A stretch of DNA of 13,957 nt from Candidatus Tayloriibacteriota bacterium (GCA_026395095.1 JAPLZI010000054.1:4774-18730); one strand, 5' to 3'. Positions 6,848 to 13,553 are shown, counted from the stretch's first letter. Translations and numbers: made by a program. Notes: generated from the sequence alone by a model not told the origin.

Positions 6848-8593
6848 TTAGAGTTTATTCACCTCTTCTATCGGAATCACTTTCTGGAAAGCCTTCAGAA
6901 TCGCGTCTTCCTTCATACTCATCATACCCTTCTTGCGAAGGATCTTGGCAATCTCGACCTCGGTGGCATTCCGCAAGATCGCCTCTTCTATGTCCTTATC
7001 CATGCTAAAGACCTCGAATACACCCATGCGTCCGCGAGTGCCTTTCGGCGCCTGCGGCGTCGGTTTGATCTTGTAAACCGTATCCTTGAATGGAACTTCT
7101 TTCTTGAATTCATCGGGCAAATCGGCAAAAGACTTATCGATCATGACCTTGATGCTACCTTCGACTTTGACCGGCTCGGAAGCTTCCGGTACAAGCAGAC
7201 CCACTAGGCGTTGAGCAATACCTAGAACCAATGTCGGAGCAATAAGATACGGATCTATACCCATATCAATGAGGCGCGGAATGATGCCTGCGGCTGTATT
7301 CGTGTGCAGGGTCGAGAACACGAGGTGACCGGTCAAGGCGGCTTGCACAGCCAGCTGAGCTGTCTCTTTATCGCGGATCTCACCGACCATTATGATGTCT
7401 GGGTCCTGACGGAGCGTTGTTCTTAGTCCTGAACTGAAGTCATAACCGATCTCCGGACGAACTTGGCTCTGGGAAACACCTTCTATCTCGTATTCGACTG
7501 GATCTTCTAGAGATAGAACGTTGTAACTTTCCCTGTCCATTTCATTCAAAATGGAATAGAGAGTCGTAGATTTTCCGGAACCTGTAGGACCAGTGATGAG
7601 AACCAGCCCATACGGACGATCCATCGCGCTTCGGAGTAATTTCAAATTTCGTGTAGTCAGGCCAAATTCATCCAGAGTGCGGACACCTTTGGCTTGGTCG
7701 AGAATACGCATCACGACTTTTTCGCCATAATTGGCCGGGAAGGTTGAAACACGGAAATCTATGCGCCGGCCGTCGATCCTCGCTGAAAAGCGTCCGTCTT
7801 GAGGCTTGCGTTTCTCGTCAAGACGCATGTTGGAAAGCACCTTGATACGTGCTACCACCGCTGAATGCACAGCTGAAGGTAATATGAGAGAGGTATTCAA
7901 TATGCCATCAACCCTGAAACGGACCCGAATCTTGTCGCGCATGTGTTCGATGTGTACGTCGGACGCATTCCCTTCTACGGCATAACGGACTATCGTAGCA
8001 ACAATCTTGACAATAGGCGCGTCCTCGACGATAAGTGTTTCCTCTTTTCCGGTTTTTTCAGCCGCGGCGGATGCAGTAGCTGCCTGTTCGGCTTTCTCTC
8101 CCTTACTCCCCTCTCCTGACTCGATCTGAATCTCGGTTTCTAGTTCGGAAAGCGCGTGAGAAACCTCTCCGGTTATGCCCTTGTACATCTCGATGATCTT
8201 GTCGAAATCCTCGCTAGTTATGAGAAAGATCTTATAGGGAATATTCTTTTTCGCAGCCAAAAAGCTCAGGGCATCGCGAGCCTCCATATTATCCGGATCA
8301 ACAATGCCAACTTCCAAAGTTCCATCGGAGAGCCCTACCGGCGCAAAATGATAATGAAGAGCGGATTCTTCAGGTATATATTCCAAAGCTTCGAATGGTA
8401 CCTGTGTTTGTCCGAGCGATCTCACTGGAATATTCAGGAATTCACCCAAGGCTTCAGTAATCAATTCAAGCTTCACTCCTCGAGTAAGAAGGGCCTGATT
8501 TAGGGTCGTACCAGAAGAAACTTCCTTCCGTATGTTTCGGAGGTCATCTTTAGTTATCTGCTTTTTTTCAAGAAGGATGTCAAGTACGCTCAT
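6848..8593 (-). CDS. pilB: Type IV pilus extension (assembly) ATPase
   Basis: A 581-residue ATPase of the PilB/GspE family. The N-terminal 1-135 resembles an MshEN/T2SSE-N domain (LDILLEKKQITKDDL ... ALGEFLNIPV). A low-complexity Glu/Lys/Ala linker (about 150-185) follows. The catalytic part has SDVHIEHMRDKIRVRFRVDG (211-230), Walker A GPTGSGKST (335-343), Asp box SLEDPVEYEIEG (361-372), Walker B DPDIIMVGEIRD (397-408) with Glu405, and His box HLVFSTLHTN (423-432). The tetracysteine zinc motif usual in this family after AQRLV is absent: residues 460-515 contain no Cys, and neither does the rest of the protein. It would power pilus polymerisation through PilC. It starts 22 bases after the PilP-like gene. 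Confidence 0.96.
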   Translation of the reverse strand: MSVLDILLEKKQITKDDLRNIRKEVSSGTTLNQALLTRGVKLELITEALGEFLNIPVRSLGQTQVPFEALEYIPEESALHYHFAPVGLSDGTLEVGIVDPDNMEARDALSFLAAKKNIPYKIFLITSEDFDKIIEMYKGITGEVSHALSELETEIQIESGEGSKGEKAEQAATASAAAEKTGKEETLIVEDAPIVKIVATIVRYAVEGNASDVHIEHMRDKIRVRFRVDGILNTSLILPSAVHSAVVARIKVLSNMRLDEKRKPQDGRFSARIDGRRIDFRVSTFPANYGEKVVMRILDQAKGVRTLDEFGLTTRNLKLLRSAMDRPYGLVLITGPTGSGKSTTLYSILNEMDRESYNVLSLEDPVEYEIEGVSQSQVRPEIGYDFSSGLRTTLRQDPDIIMVGEIRDKETAQLAVQAALTGHLVFSTLHTNTAAGIIPRLIDMGIDPYLIAPTLVLGIAQRLVGLLVPEASEPVKVEGSIKVMIDKSFADLPDEFKKEVPFKDTVYKIKPTPQAPKGTRGRMGVFEVFSMDKDIEEAILRNATEVEIAKILRKKGMMSMKEDAILKAFQKVIPIEEVNKL

Positions 8594-8615
8594 AGATTTT
8601 TATTATTTAGGTGTT

Positions 8616-8984
8616 TTAACGGCCAGTACGCGGTGCGGCTGGTGCAGATGGTGTTAATGGCGATTCCGCCGCAAATGGATCAGGAACGCCAGGGACTGGT
8701 GCAAACGGGTTTGGCCTGCCGACATTTTGCGCTGTTATCTTCGTCGAATAGTCGACCAAAGATATGTATGCAGGATCGGAAAAAAGAGTCGTGTCTATCC
8801 GTAATGATTTCATCTGATTCAGGAGTGATAGTTCCGCCGCACCCACGCTATTGCTTTCAGCTCCCAAAAGCATACTGTTGGTAGAGGTCGTTTCCCCACC
8901 GGCAAAGTAAAAATAAACTAGAGCCAATACTACGATGACGACTATGGCGATTATTGTTTTTTTGCTTATAGGTGAAGTTTTCAT
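8616..8984 (-). CDS. Short membrane protein with NPF/DPF motifs, PilP-like position
   Basis: A 122-residue protein with one N-terminal membrane span (about 10-27), a short soluble stretch, and a Pro/Ala-rich tail. GRPNPFAPV at 89-97 and DPF at 102-104 resemble the conserved DPF segment of PilP/GspC-type proteins, and the gene sits exactly where pilP lies in pilMNOP operons. It has no lipobox Cys and no beta-domain long enough for a classical PilP, so the relation is positional and motif-based only. The ATG at 8984, 5 bases after the pilO stop, is preferred over an upstream in-frame TTG at 9005 inside pilO. It probably binds PilN/PilO on the outer face of the membrane. No secretin gene is present for it to contact. 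Confidence 0.8.
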   Translation of the reverse strand: MKTSPISKKTIIAIVVIVVLALVYFYFAGGETTSTNSMLLGAESNSVGAAELSLLNQMKSLRIDTTLFSDPAYISLVDYSTKITAQNVGRPNPFAPVPGVPDPFAAESPLTPSAPAAPRTGR

Positions 8985-8989
8985 GTTTG

Positions 8990-9610
8990 TTATTGTCGCA
9001 ACCAATATGTTTGAAATTCAACGTCGAAATCATAAGTGTCGGCATCACTGACCTTAATAGACAATTTTGAAAGATCCATGATCCGGAGGTTCATCTCAAT
9101 GTCCTGCAAAAAATCTATAAATTGTTGGTAGGTAGCGGTAGTCTTGAAAGTAATATTGACCTTATCAAGGATAGGTTCGGTCAAATATTGTGACGGAGCG
9201 AAACCTTGAGACATGCCTGGAGTTGGTGGCGGAGGCAAGCTACTTGAGGATTTGACTCCCGATGAACCGAAACCTTTATTTGAGTTGGAAGGAATACTTG
9301 CCTTTACATCAGTAAGTGATAACTGGTTACTCTTAGCCAGATTATTGAGGTCAATAACAAGCCTAATATTATCAACAGCGCTAGGGATCATCTTATCGAG
9401 CTTGTCCCTGTCTTCCTTAGATATGCTCGTATATTGTGCCACAACTGCCTCTCGTGACTTGATGATCTCTTCAGCATTATTGAGCGCCAGAGCCAGCTGG
9501 TCATTCTTGACCTTGACCAGATTTGCGTCAGCCATCATAGATCGCGTGACCATAAAATAAACGCCGACGCCGATTATGACTAGAATTATTGCTGTAAGAT
9601 TTCGATTCAT
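8990..9610 (-). CDS. pilO: Type IV pilus inner-membrane alignment protein PilO
   Basis: A 206-residue bitopic protein: membrane span at about 6-22, coiled-coil-like segment at about 30-72, then LDKMIPSAVDNIRLVIDLNNLAKS (71-94) and LSLTDVKAS, which is the typical PilO sequence. A Ser/Gly/Pro-rich loop with SSSSLPPPPTPG (121-132) is inserted before the C-terminal ferredoxin-like domain, whose FKTTATYQQFIDFLQDIE (155-172) is characteristic. PilO dimerises with PilN to form the periplasmic part of the platform. Its start lies 1 base after the pilN stop (TAA-C-ATG), indicating tight co-translation. The Pro/Ser loop is the only unusual element. Confidence 0.9.
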   Translation of the reverse strand: MNRNLTAIILVIIGVGVYFMVTRSMMADANLVKVKNDQLALALNNAEEIIKSREAVVAQYTSISKEDRDKLDKMIPSAVDNIRLVIDLNNLAKSNQLSLTDVKASIPSNSNKGFGSSGVKSSSSLPPPPTPGMSQGFAPSQYLTEPILDKVNITFKTTATYQQFIDFLQDIEMNLRIMDLSKLSIKVSDADTYDFDVEFQTYWLRQ

Positions 9611-9611
9611 G

Positions 9612-10289
9612 TTATTGGTTGGGTGTGGGCGACGGAACGTTTGTATCAGTGCCCGGAACTGAATTTAACTTTTTACTATACAGAAAACTCGACGGCTCGA
9701 TCTCCGCTGTAAATCCAAATGAAACAGTGCCGTTCCGGTTGAGAGTCGGGTCTGAAACTATTGCATTCTTAACCACTGCTCGAAGGTCGTATTTCTCTAG
9801 CTGATTGAGAACATCTGATTGGAAAGCTACGGATGGATAATCACGACTATAACCGACCAAGGTTAGTTCGAACGGCGCCGGAATGCCTACTGGTATAGTC
9901 AGGTCCATAGAAATAAATCTAGTACTTTCGGAAGTGAGCTTGGATATGATACTAAAAATCTTCGACGAGGCAAGGTGGTTGGAGAGGAGTTGTTTGGCCA
10001 ATGAGATCTTGATGCTCTGCGCCTTCATGAGAGAAATCTGATCTATATTAAATGTGGCCTGCCTTTCTACGAGACTGGCCTCATAATTTTTCTGTGCGCC
10101 GAGAAGATATTGTTTCCACAGATATGCCCCGCCGATGGACAATAGCGACAAGACAAAAACTATGACTCCGATAGCCACGAATATGCTAGCCCCGTCGCGG
10201 TGCTTCTTCGGCACCTGCGGTGCAAGGCTGCCTGGTGTAGCCGGCAAAGGTCTTCTGGGAATGAACGATGTTTGGAACTTAGTTTCCAT
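9612..10289 (-). CDS. pilN: Type IV pilus platform protein PilN
   Basis: A 225-residue bitopic protein: a Pro-rich cytoplasmic N-terminus (SFIPRRPLPATPG, 8-20), a membrane span at about 34-57, a helical segment (about 65-105), and an alpha/beta domain (about 105-205) containing STRFISMDLTIPVG and FELTLVGYSRDY, ending in a Ser/Pro/Asn tail. In known systems PilN's cytoplasmic N-terminus carries an NLLP-like motif that binds PilM; here FIPRRPL occupies that place, so the contact may be diverged. It pairs with PilO downstream. Identification rests on order (pilM-N-O) and topology more than on strong motifs. It has its own extended -10 upstream, so it may be transcribed apart from pilM. Confidence 0.85.
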   Translation of the reverse strand: METKFQTSFIPRRPLPATPGSLAPQVPKKHRDGASIFVAIGVIVFVLSLLSIGGAYLWKQYLLGAQKNYEASLVERQATFNIDQISLMKAQSIKISLAKQLLSNHLASSKIFSIISKLTSESTRFISMDLTIPVGIPAPFELTLVGYSRDYPSVAFQSDVLNQLEKYDLRAVVKNAIVSDPTLNRNGTVSFGFTAEIEPSSFLYSKKLNSVPGTDTNVPSPTPNQ

Positions 10290-10306
10290 AAGGTGCTTGT
10301 GCCTTA

Positions 10307-10315
10307 ATTATAGCA
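10307..10315 (-). promoter_or_regulatory. Extended -10 promoter for pilN
   Basis: The minus strand reads TGC-TATAAT, a perfect extended -10, in the 58-base gap between pilM and pilN. The ATG follows 17 bases later, so the leader would be about 10 bases. A TTATTCACA motif lies 23 bases upstream. No clear -35 is visible. Confidence 0.6.
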
Positions 10316-10335
10316 GAAACAAGCGCACAATGAAC

Positions 10336-10344
10336 TGTGAATAA
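10336..10344 (-). promoter_or_regulatory. DnaA-box motif upstream of the pilN promoter
   Basis: TTATTCACA on the minus strand, an exact match to TTATNCACA, just after the pilM stop and 23 bases before TATAAT. Its position in a 58-base intergenic gap supports function. Confidence 0.45.
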
Positions 10345-10347
10345 GTT

Positions 10348-11451
10348 TTATTGGTTAGCTTCGGCGAGACATCGGAGCGCGGCGCCGATCGCCACAGCGA
10401 ATTCCGGACCAGCAGCAGCAAGCTCTTCTCCGAGGAACGCTGGTGTCTCGAGTTTACTAAATGGATCAGCATAGGCAACGTCGGTTTGGAAGCTTATCTT
10501 AGCCAGATCGATAAAACCTTTGAGTAAAACTCCCCCGCCCGTGAGGAATACCCGCCCAACGTTCTTCTCGTATTTCTTCTGATAGTTCAATAATGTGGCA
10601 TTCGCTTCATAGAAAATATAATCCAGATTGACAGTGATGATCTCTGTTAGCTCCCTGTATTCAGGTCCTCCTTTCAATCCTTTGGTTCGCTTCAGACTTT
10701 CTGCACTCTCCGGAGAGATCGAGAGTGCTTTTGATAGTGCAAGCGTAATATCCTGACTGCCCTTGTTGATGATGTGCGATGCACGAAGCACGCCGCGCTC
10801 TACTATATAGAGTTTGGTTGCACGGGCACCCATGTCTATGAGCATAACCGTAGCGATCCCATGATCAGCGACCGCTCGTATCGCACTGAAGATCTCTATC
10901 TCATAGAAGACGGGTTCCAGAGCGCTGCCAGTCATGATCGATTGATATTCATTTAGGTATTGATTGTGAATCGCTACAACTAGGATTTCTTGATTTTCAG
11001 AAGTTTTCTTTTCTTCATTCCCATCAGCGGAAAAAGCCTCTTCACGAGGGATGATCGAATAATCCAAGAAAACCTCGTCCAATGGCACCGGTATATATTT
11101 ACGAGCCTCAATCATGACGACATCACCGATCTGCTTTTCTGGGACAGGCGGTATCGTAATAAACGTTATGAGGCTGGATGTCAGCGGCAGAGAAGCCCCA
11201 CATTGCAATGTGGTCGTTTTTGCCTCGCGTAGAATGTCTTTTATGGCTTCGATCTGCTTCTCTTGAGGCAGAGCAACCGATCGGCCGACTTCTATTCCGC
11301 CATAAGGGCCCAGTGTCAATTCACCATAAGTCTCGAGAACTGCCTTTCCCCTCTTTTTCTTTATTTGGACGATTTTTATAGCCGAAGAGCCAATATCTAC
11401 GCCTAAGACGCTCACTTCCTTCTTAAATAGTGACGAGAAAAAACCTGACAT
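10348..11451 (-). CDS. pilM: Type IV pilus actin-like ATPase PilM
   Basis: A 367-residue cytoplasmic protein of the FtsA/PilM actin-like fold. The phosphate-1 motif is LGVDIGSSAIKIV (16-28), the phosphate-2 motif is MLIDMGARATKLYIV (203-217), and the adenosine motif is VFLTGGGVLLKGF (301-313). The C-terminus, GPEFAVAIGAALRC, is typical of PilM. An Asp/Glu/Lys-rich loop lies at about 141-153. PilM nucleates the PilN-PilO platform on the cytoplasmic side. The frame stays open to 11502, but the ATG at 11451 is chosen because MSGFFSSLFKKEVSVLGVDIG is the standard family start and an extended -10 lies 6 bases before it; the longer form would run over that promoter. It is the first gene of the minus-strand pilus cluster. 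Confidence 0.94.
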   Translation of the reverse strand: MSGFFSSLFKKEVSVLGVDIGSSAIKIVQIKKKRGKAVLETYGELTLGPYGGIEVGRSVALPQEKQIEAIKDILREAKTTTLQCGASLPLTSSLITFITIPPVPEKQIGDVVMIEARKYIPVPLDEVFLDYSIIPREEAFSADGNEEKKTSENQEILVVAIHNQYLNEYQSIMTGSALEPVFYEIEIFSAIRAVADHGIATVMLIDMGARATKLYIVERGVLRASHIINKGSQDITLALSKALSISPESAESLKRTKGLKGGPEYRELTEIITVNLDYIFYEANATLLNYQKKYEKNVGRVFLTGGGVLLKGFIDLAKISFQTDVAYADPFSKLETPAFLGEELAAAGPEFAVAIGAALRCLAEANQ

Positions 11452-11457
11452 GGAAAT

Positions 11458-11466
11458 AGTATAGCA
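11458..11466 (-). promoter_or_regulatory. Extended -10 promoter of the pil cluster (pilM), predicted leaderless
   Basis: The minus strand reads TGC-TATACT, followed by ATTTCC and then the pilM ATG. With a normal 6-7 base gap, transcription would start at the A of the ATG. It faces the comF -10 from 24 bases away. A one-mismatch DnaA box (TTATCCGCA, plus strand 11469-11477) lies between the two. Confidence 0.6.
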
Positions 11467-11487
11467 ATTTATCCGCAGAAAATCTTG

Positions 11488-11493
11488 TATACT
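11488..11493 (+). promoter_or_regulatory. -10 element of comF, predicted leaderless
   Basis: TATACT on the plus strand, then 7 bases (ATGGCGC), then the comF ATG at 11501. The ATG inside that 7-base gap is out of frame with comF. No clear -35 is visible. The whole promoter region is shared with divergent pilM. Confidence 0.5.
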
Positions 11494-11500
11494 ATGGCGC

Positions 11501-12274
11501 ATGAATTTTATGAGGACAATTTACAAAACCTCGCTTGGTGTCATCCTCGATGCGCTTTTTCCTTTGTCAAAGGCGGAGGAAGAGCTTTTACAGCTTTCTG
11601 TCGAGGAGGCTTTTTCGAAGTTGCCGCCAGCACCGGCATATGATCGTAGCGTCGTACCGCTCCCAGCCACTCGATCAATCTTTGCCTACAAGGATGAGCG
11701 AGTATCGAAGCTCGTCTGGAGCATTAAATATAAAAAGTCCGCTCACTCCATACAGATAGGCGGATATGCGCTGTTTCAAACATTAAAAAAACTCACAAAA
11801 AATGATTCCTCAACATCACCTGCAAAAACAACTTCTTCACAGAATTTTGAAATCATCCTCGTCCCTATTCCGATCACTTCACGCCGGCGACGGGAACGCG
11901 GGTTCAATCAATGCGAACTCCTGTTGGATGAGGTAAGGCGGCTTGATGTTGAAAACAAATTCACACATGAAAAGAATCTGATTTGTCGCGTTCAACATAC
12001 TTCAAGACAGACTCTAAAAGGTCGCGACGAGCGGCTGGAAAGTTCCAAAGGAATTTTTTCAGTGAATGAGAAAGTCGCTCAACAGATAAGACAGATAAAA
12101 CAAAAAAGTCAACAAATAAATATTAAAGATGACCAGACATGTCGTCCATCATCTGAACAATTGATTGTTGTTCTTGACGATGTGATCACAACTGGAAGCA
12201 CGATGAAGGAAGCGCTCGACGTTTTGAAATCCGCCGGATTCTCAAATGTGGCCGGGTTATCTCTTGCTCACTAA
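11501..12274 (+). CDS. comF: ComF-family competence protein / phosphoribosyltransferase fold
   Basis: A 257-residue protein. The family block VPIPITSRRRRERGFNQCELL lies at 121-141, and the PRPP-binding loop LIVVLDDVITTGST at 221-234 has D226, D227 and the TTGST phosphate loop. YKDERVSKLVWSIKYKKS at 63-80 is the usual segment before the Rossmann-like core. ComF proteins are cytoplasmic and needed for natural transformation in several bacteria; the enzymatic substrate is unknown. The N-terminal four-Cys zinc finger of typical ComF is missing: residues 1-60 contain no Cys. A Lys/Gln-rich insert (about 190-218, containing QIRQIKQKSQQ) separates the GIF block from the PRPP loop, and another Ser/Thr/Lys-rich loop lies at about 96-115. 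It diverges from pilM, fitting a pilus-linked DNA-uptake role. Confidence 0.9.
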   Translation: MNFMRTIYKTSLGVILDALFPLSKAEEELLQLSVEEAFSKLPPAPAYDRSVVPLPATRSIFAYKDERVSKLVWSIKYKKSAHSIQIGGYALFQTLKKLTKNDSSTSPAKTTSSQNFEIILVPIPITSRRRRERGFNQCELLLDEVRRLDVENKFTHEKNLICRVQHTSRQTLKGRDERLESSKGIFSVNEKVAQQIRQIKQKSQQINIKDDQTCRPSSEQLIVVLDDVITTGSTMKEALDVLKSAGFSNVAGLSLAH

Positions 12275-13470
12275 ACAAGCTTAACCTTCACAAATCGCCT
12301 CTTACCTACCTTCAGAACAACCTCACCCTGAGGTCGCCAGGCTGGATCATCTATCTTCTTATCATCGGCTGTCTTCACTGCACCATCGCCTATTAAACGC
12401 CTCCACTCAGTCTTGGAAGGAACAACTCCAGCCTTTATTAGTACATCAACAAGTACGCCATCTTTCGAAAGGCTGATTTCGAGAATATCGTCCGGCACAC
12501 CCCCCTTCGCAAAAGTTTTTTCAAACACAGTCACGGCTTCCTTGGCCGCTGATTCACCATGGAATCGTTTTACAATATCAGCCGCCACCACAGCCTTTGC
12601 TTCACGCGGACCTTTTGCCATCAAAGATTCCTTGTCAGACAAAGGAATCCTCGTGCAGTTAACGAATAAAGGCTCAATCATCGGGTCAGGCAATGCCATA
12701 AGCGCGCCAAAAAGCTCATTGGCCGATTGATCTATAAAGACTCCAGTTCCGTTTGATTTGGACATAAGCTCCCCCGTTTTTGGATTGGCTATAAGATTCA
12801 GAGCTATGACAAACTTATCTTTATTCTTAAGACGCTTGAGGAGAGTCCTGCCCGCAAGAGCATTGAAAATTTGATCTGTACCACAAAGTTCCGCATTAAC
12901 ATCCATGGCAACACTGTCATAGCCCTGCATGAGTGGATACATGAATTCATGCAAATGGATCGGATTGCCCTCCTTGATCCTTTTTTGGAACATATCGCGC
13001 TCAATCATCTGCTGAACGGTGAAATTTGACGCAATATCGAGAACTTCGGCAAAAGTCAACTTAGACAGCCACTCCGAGTTGTACATGAGCTTGGCTGGAT
13101 TTTCCTTGTTCTCAAAATCAACGATCGGCTTGACCTGGCGAAGCCAATCAGAGACATTTCTTTTTACCTCTTCCGGAGTCAGCTGCTTCCGAGTAGCGCT
13201 TTTATCTGAAGGGTCCCCTATCATTGCTGTAAAATCACCAAAAAGGACTATCACTTCATGCCCTAACCGTCGGAGTTCCTCGAGAAATATCAGGTTTTTC
13301 GCATGGCCGAGGTGGAGAGCTGTGGAAGTTGGATCTAGACCTATGTACACCTTTAATCTTTTTCCATTGACCAATTCATCGATCAAAGCTTCCTTCGACG
13401 GAAAGGCCTCAACCACCGTCCCCCTGGCAAAAACTTCCTCAATTCTGGCTCTATCAGTGATGGTTTTCAT
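12271..13470 (-). CDS. tyrS: Tyrosyl-tRNA synthetase
   Basis: A 399-residue class I aminoacyl-tRNA synthetase that charges tRNA-Tyr. The HIGH motif is present as HLGH (53-56) in GLDPTSTALHLGHAKN. The Tyr-binding region contains LFGDFTAMIGDPSDKS (76-91) and MQGYDSVAM (181-189). NAELCGTDQIFN (192-203) is the conserved downstream block. The KMSKS loop is LMSKS (235-239). A C-terminal S4 RNA-binding domain begins near 340 (VDVLIKAGVVPSKTEWRRLI). Length is normal. The N-terminus, with an insertion-free short start, resembles the TyrZ/TyrS2 branch. Its TAG stop overlaps the comF TAA on the opposite strand by 4 bases (CTAA), so there is no room for a separate terminator between these convergent genes. 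Confidence 0.97.
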   Translation of the reverse strand: MKTITDRARIEEVFARGTVVEAFPSKEALIDELVNGKRLKVYIGLDPTSTALHLGHAKNLIFLEELRRLGHEVIVLFGDFTAMIGDPSDKSATRKQLTPEEVKRNVSDWLRQVKPIVDFENKENPAKLMYNSEWLSKLTFAEVLDIASNFTVQQMIERDMFQKRIKEGNPIHLHEFMYPLMQGYDSVAMDVNAELCGTDQIFNALAGRTLLKRLKNKDKFVIALNLIANPKTGELMSKSNGTGVFIDQSANELFGALMALPDPMIEPLFVNCTRIPLSDKESLMAKGPREAKAVVAADIVKRFHGESAAKEAVTVFEKTFAKGGVPDDILEISLSKDGVLVDVLIKAGVVPSKTEWRRLIGDGAVKTADDKKIDDPAWRPQGEVVLKVGKRRFVKVKLV

Positions 13471-13488
13471 AAAATTTATGTGGTTTTC

Positions 13489-13497
13489 ATTGTATCA
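13489..13497 (-). promoter_or_regulatory. Extended -10 promoter of tyrS
   Basis: The minus strand reads TGA-TACAAT, then 18 bases to the tyrS ATG, so the leader would be about 11 bases. The 9-mer GGTTGTGAT occurs twice on the minus strand (13502-13494 and 13515-13507), the nearer copy overlapping this -10. The DnaA box at 13518-13526 lies 23 bases from the -10. Confidence 0.5.
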
Positions 13498-13515
13498 CAA
13501 CCTCGCATCACAACC
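13494..13515 (-). repeat. Tandem 9-mer direct repeat in the tyrS promoter
   Basis: ATCACAACC (plus strand) is repeated exactly at 13494-13502 and 13507-13515, 13 bases from start to start. One copy overlaps the extended -10 of tyrS and the other abuts the DnaA box. It could be an operator for a regulator of tyrS, or a small slippage duplication. Confidence 0.5.
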
Positions 13516-13517
13516 AC

Positions 13518-13526
13518 TTATCCACA
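13518..13526 (+). promoter_or_regulatory. DnaA-box motif between divergent promoters (tyrS and secreted-protein gene)
   Basis: A perfect TTATCCACA on the plus strand. It lies 21 bases before the plus-strand TATAAT at 13548 and 23 bases before the minus-strand TACAAT of tyrS, that is, at a similar distance from both divergent -10 elements. Confidence 0.5.
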
Positions 13527-13547
13527 GCACCTTGACAAGAATGGGAG

Positions 13548-13553
13548 TATAAT
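13548..13553 (+). promoter_or_regulatory. -10 element of the secreted-protein gene
   Basis: A perfect TATAAT, 36 bases before the ATG at 13590. A TTGACA at 13532-13537 lies only 10 bases upstream, too close to serve as its -35. The hexamer 17 bases upstream (CAGCAC) is not a -35. The predicted leader is about 30 bases. Confidence 0.4.

Noticed and set aside
11452..11502. N-terminal extension of pilM to 11502
   Set aside because: It would translate across the extended -10 at 11458-11466, and MSGFFSSLFKK is the usual family start.
1973..13526. A replication origin, suggested by several DnaA boxes
   Set aside because: The boxes are spread over 11 kb at promoters rather than clustered, there is no AT-rich unwinding region beside a cluster, and no dnaA, dnaN or gyrB gene is in the window.
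13019..13552. 177-codon plus-strand frame antisense to tyrS
   Set aside because: It is the shadow of a strongly supported tyrS and its product shows no recognisable motif.
13532..13553. TTGACA followed by TATAAT as a canonical sigma-70 promoter
   Set aside because: The spacer is only 10 bases, far from the usual 16-18, so the TTGACA cannot be the -35 of this -10. The TATAAT alone was kept at low confidence.
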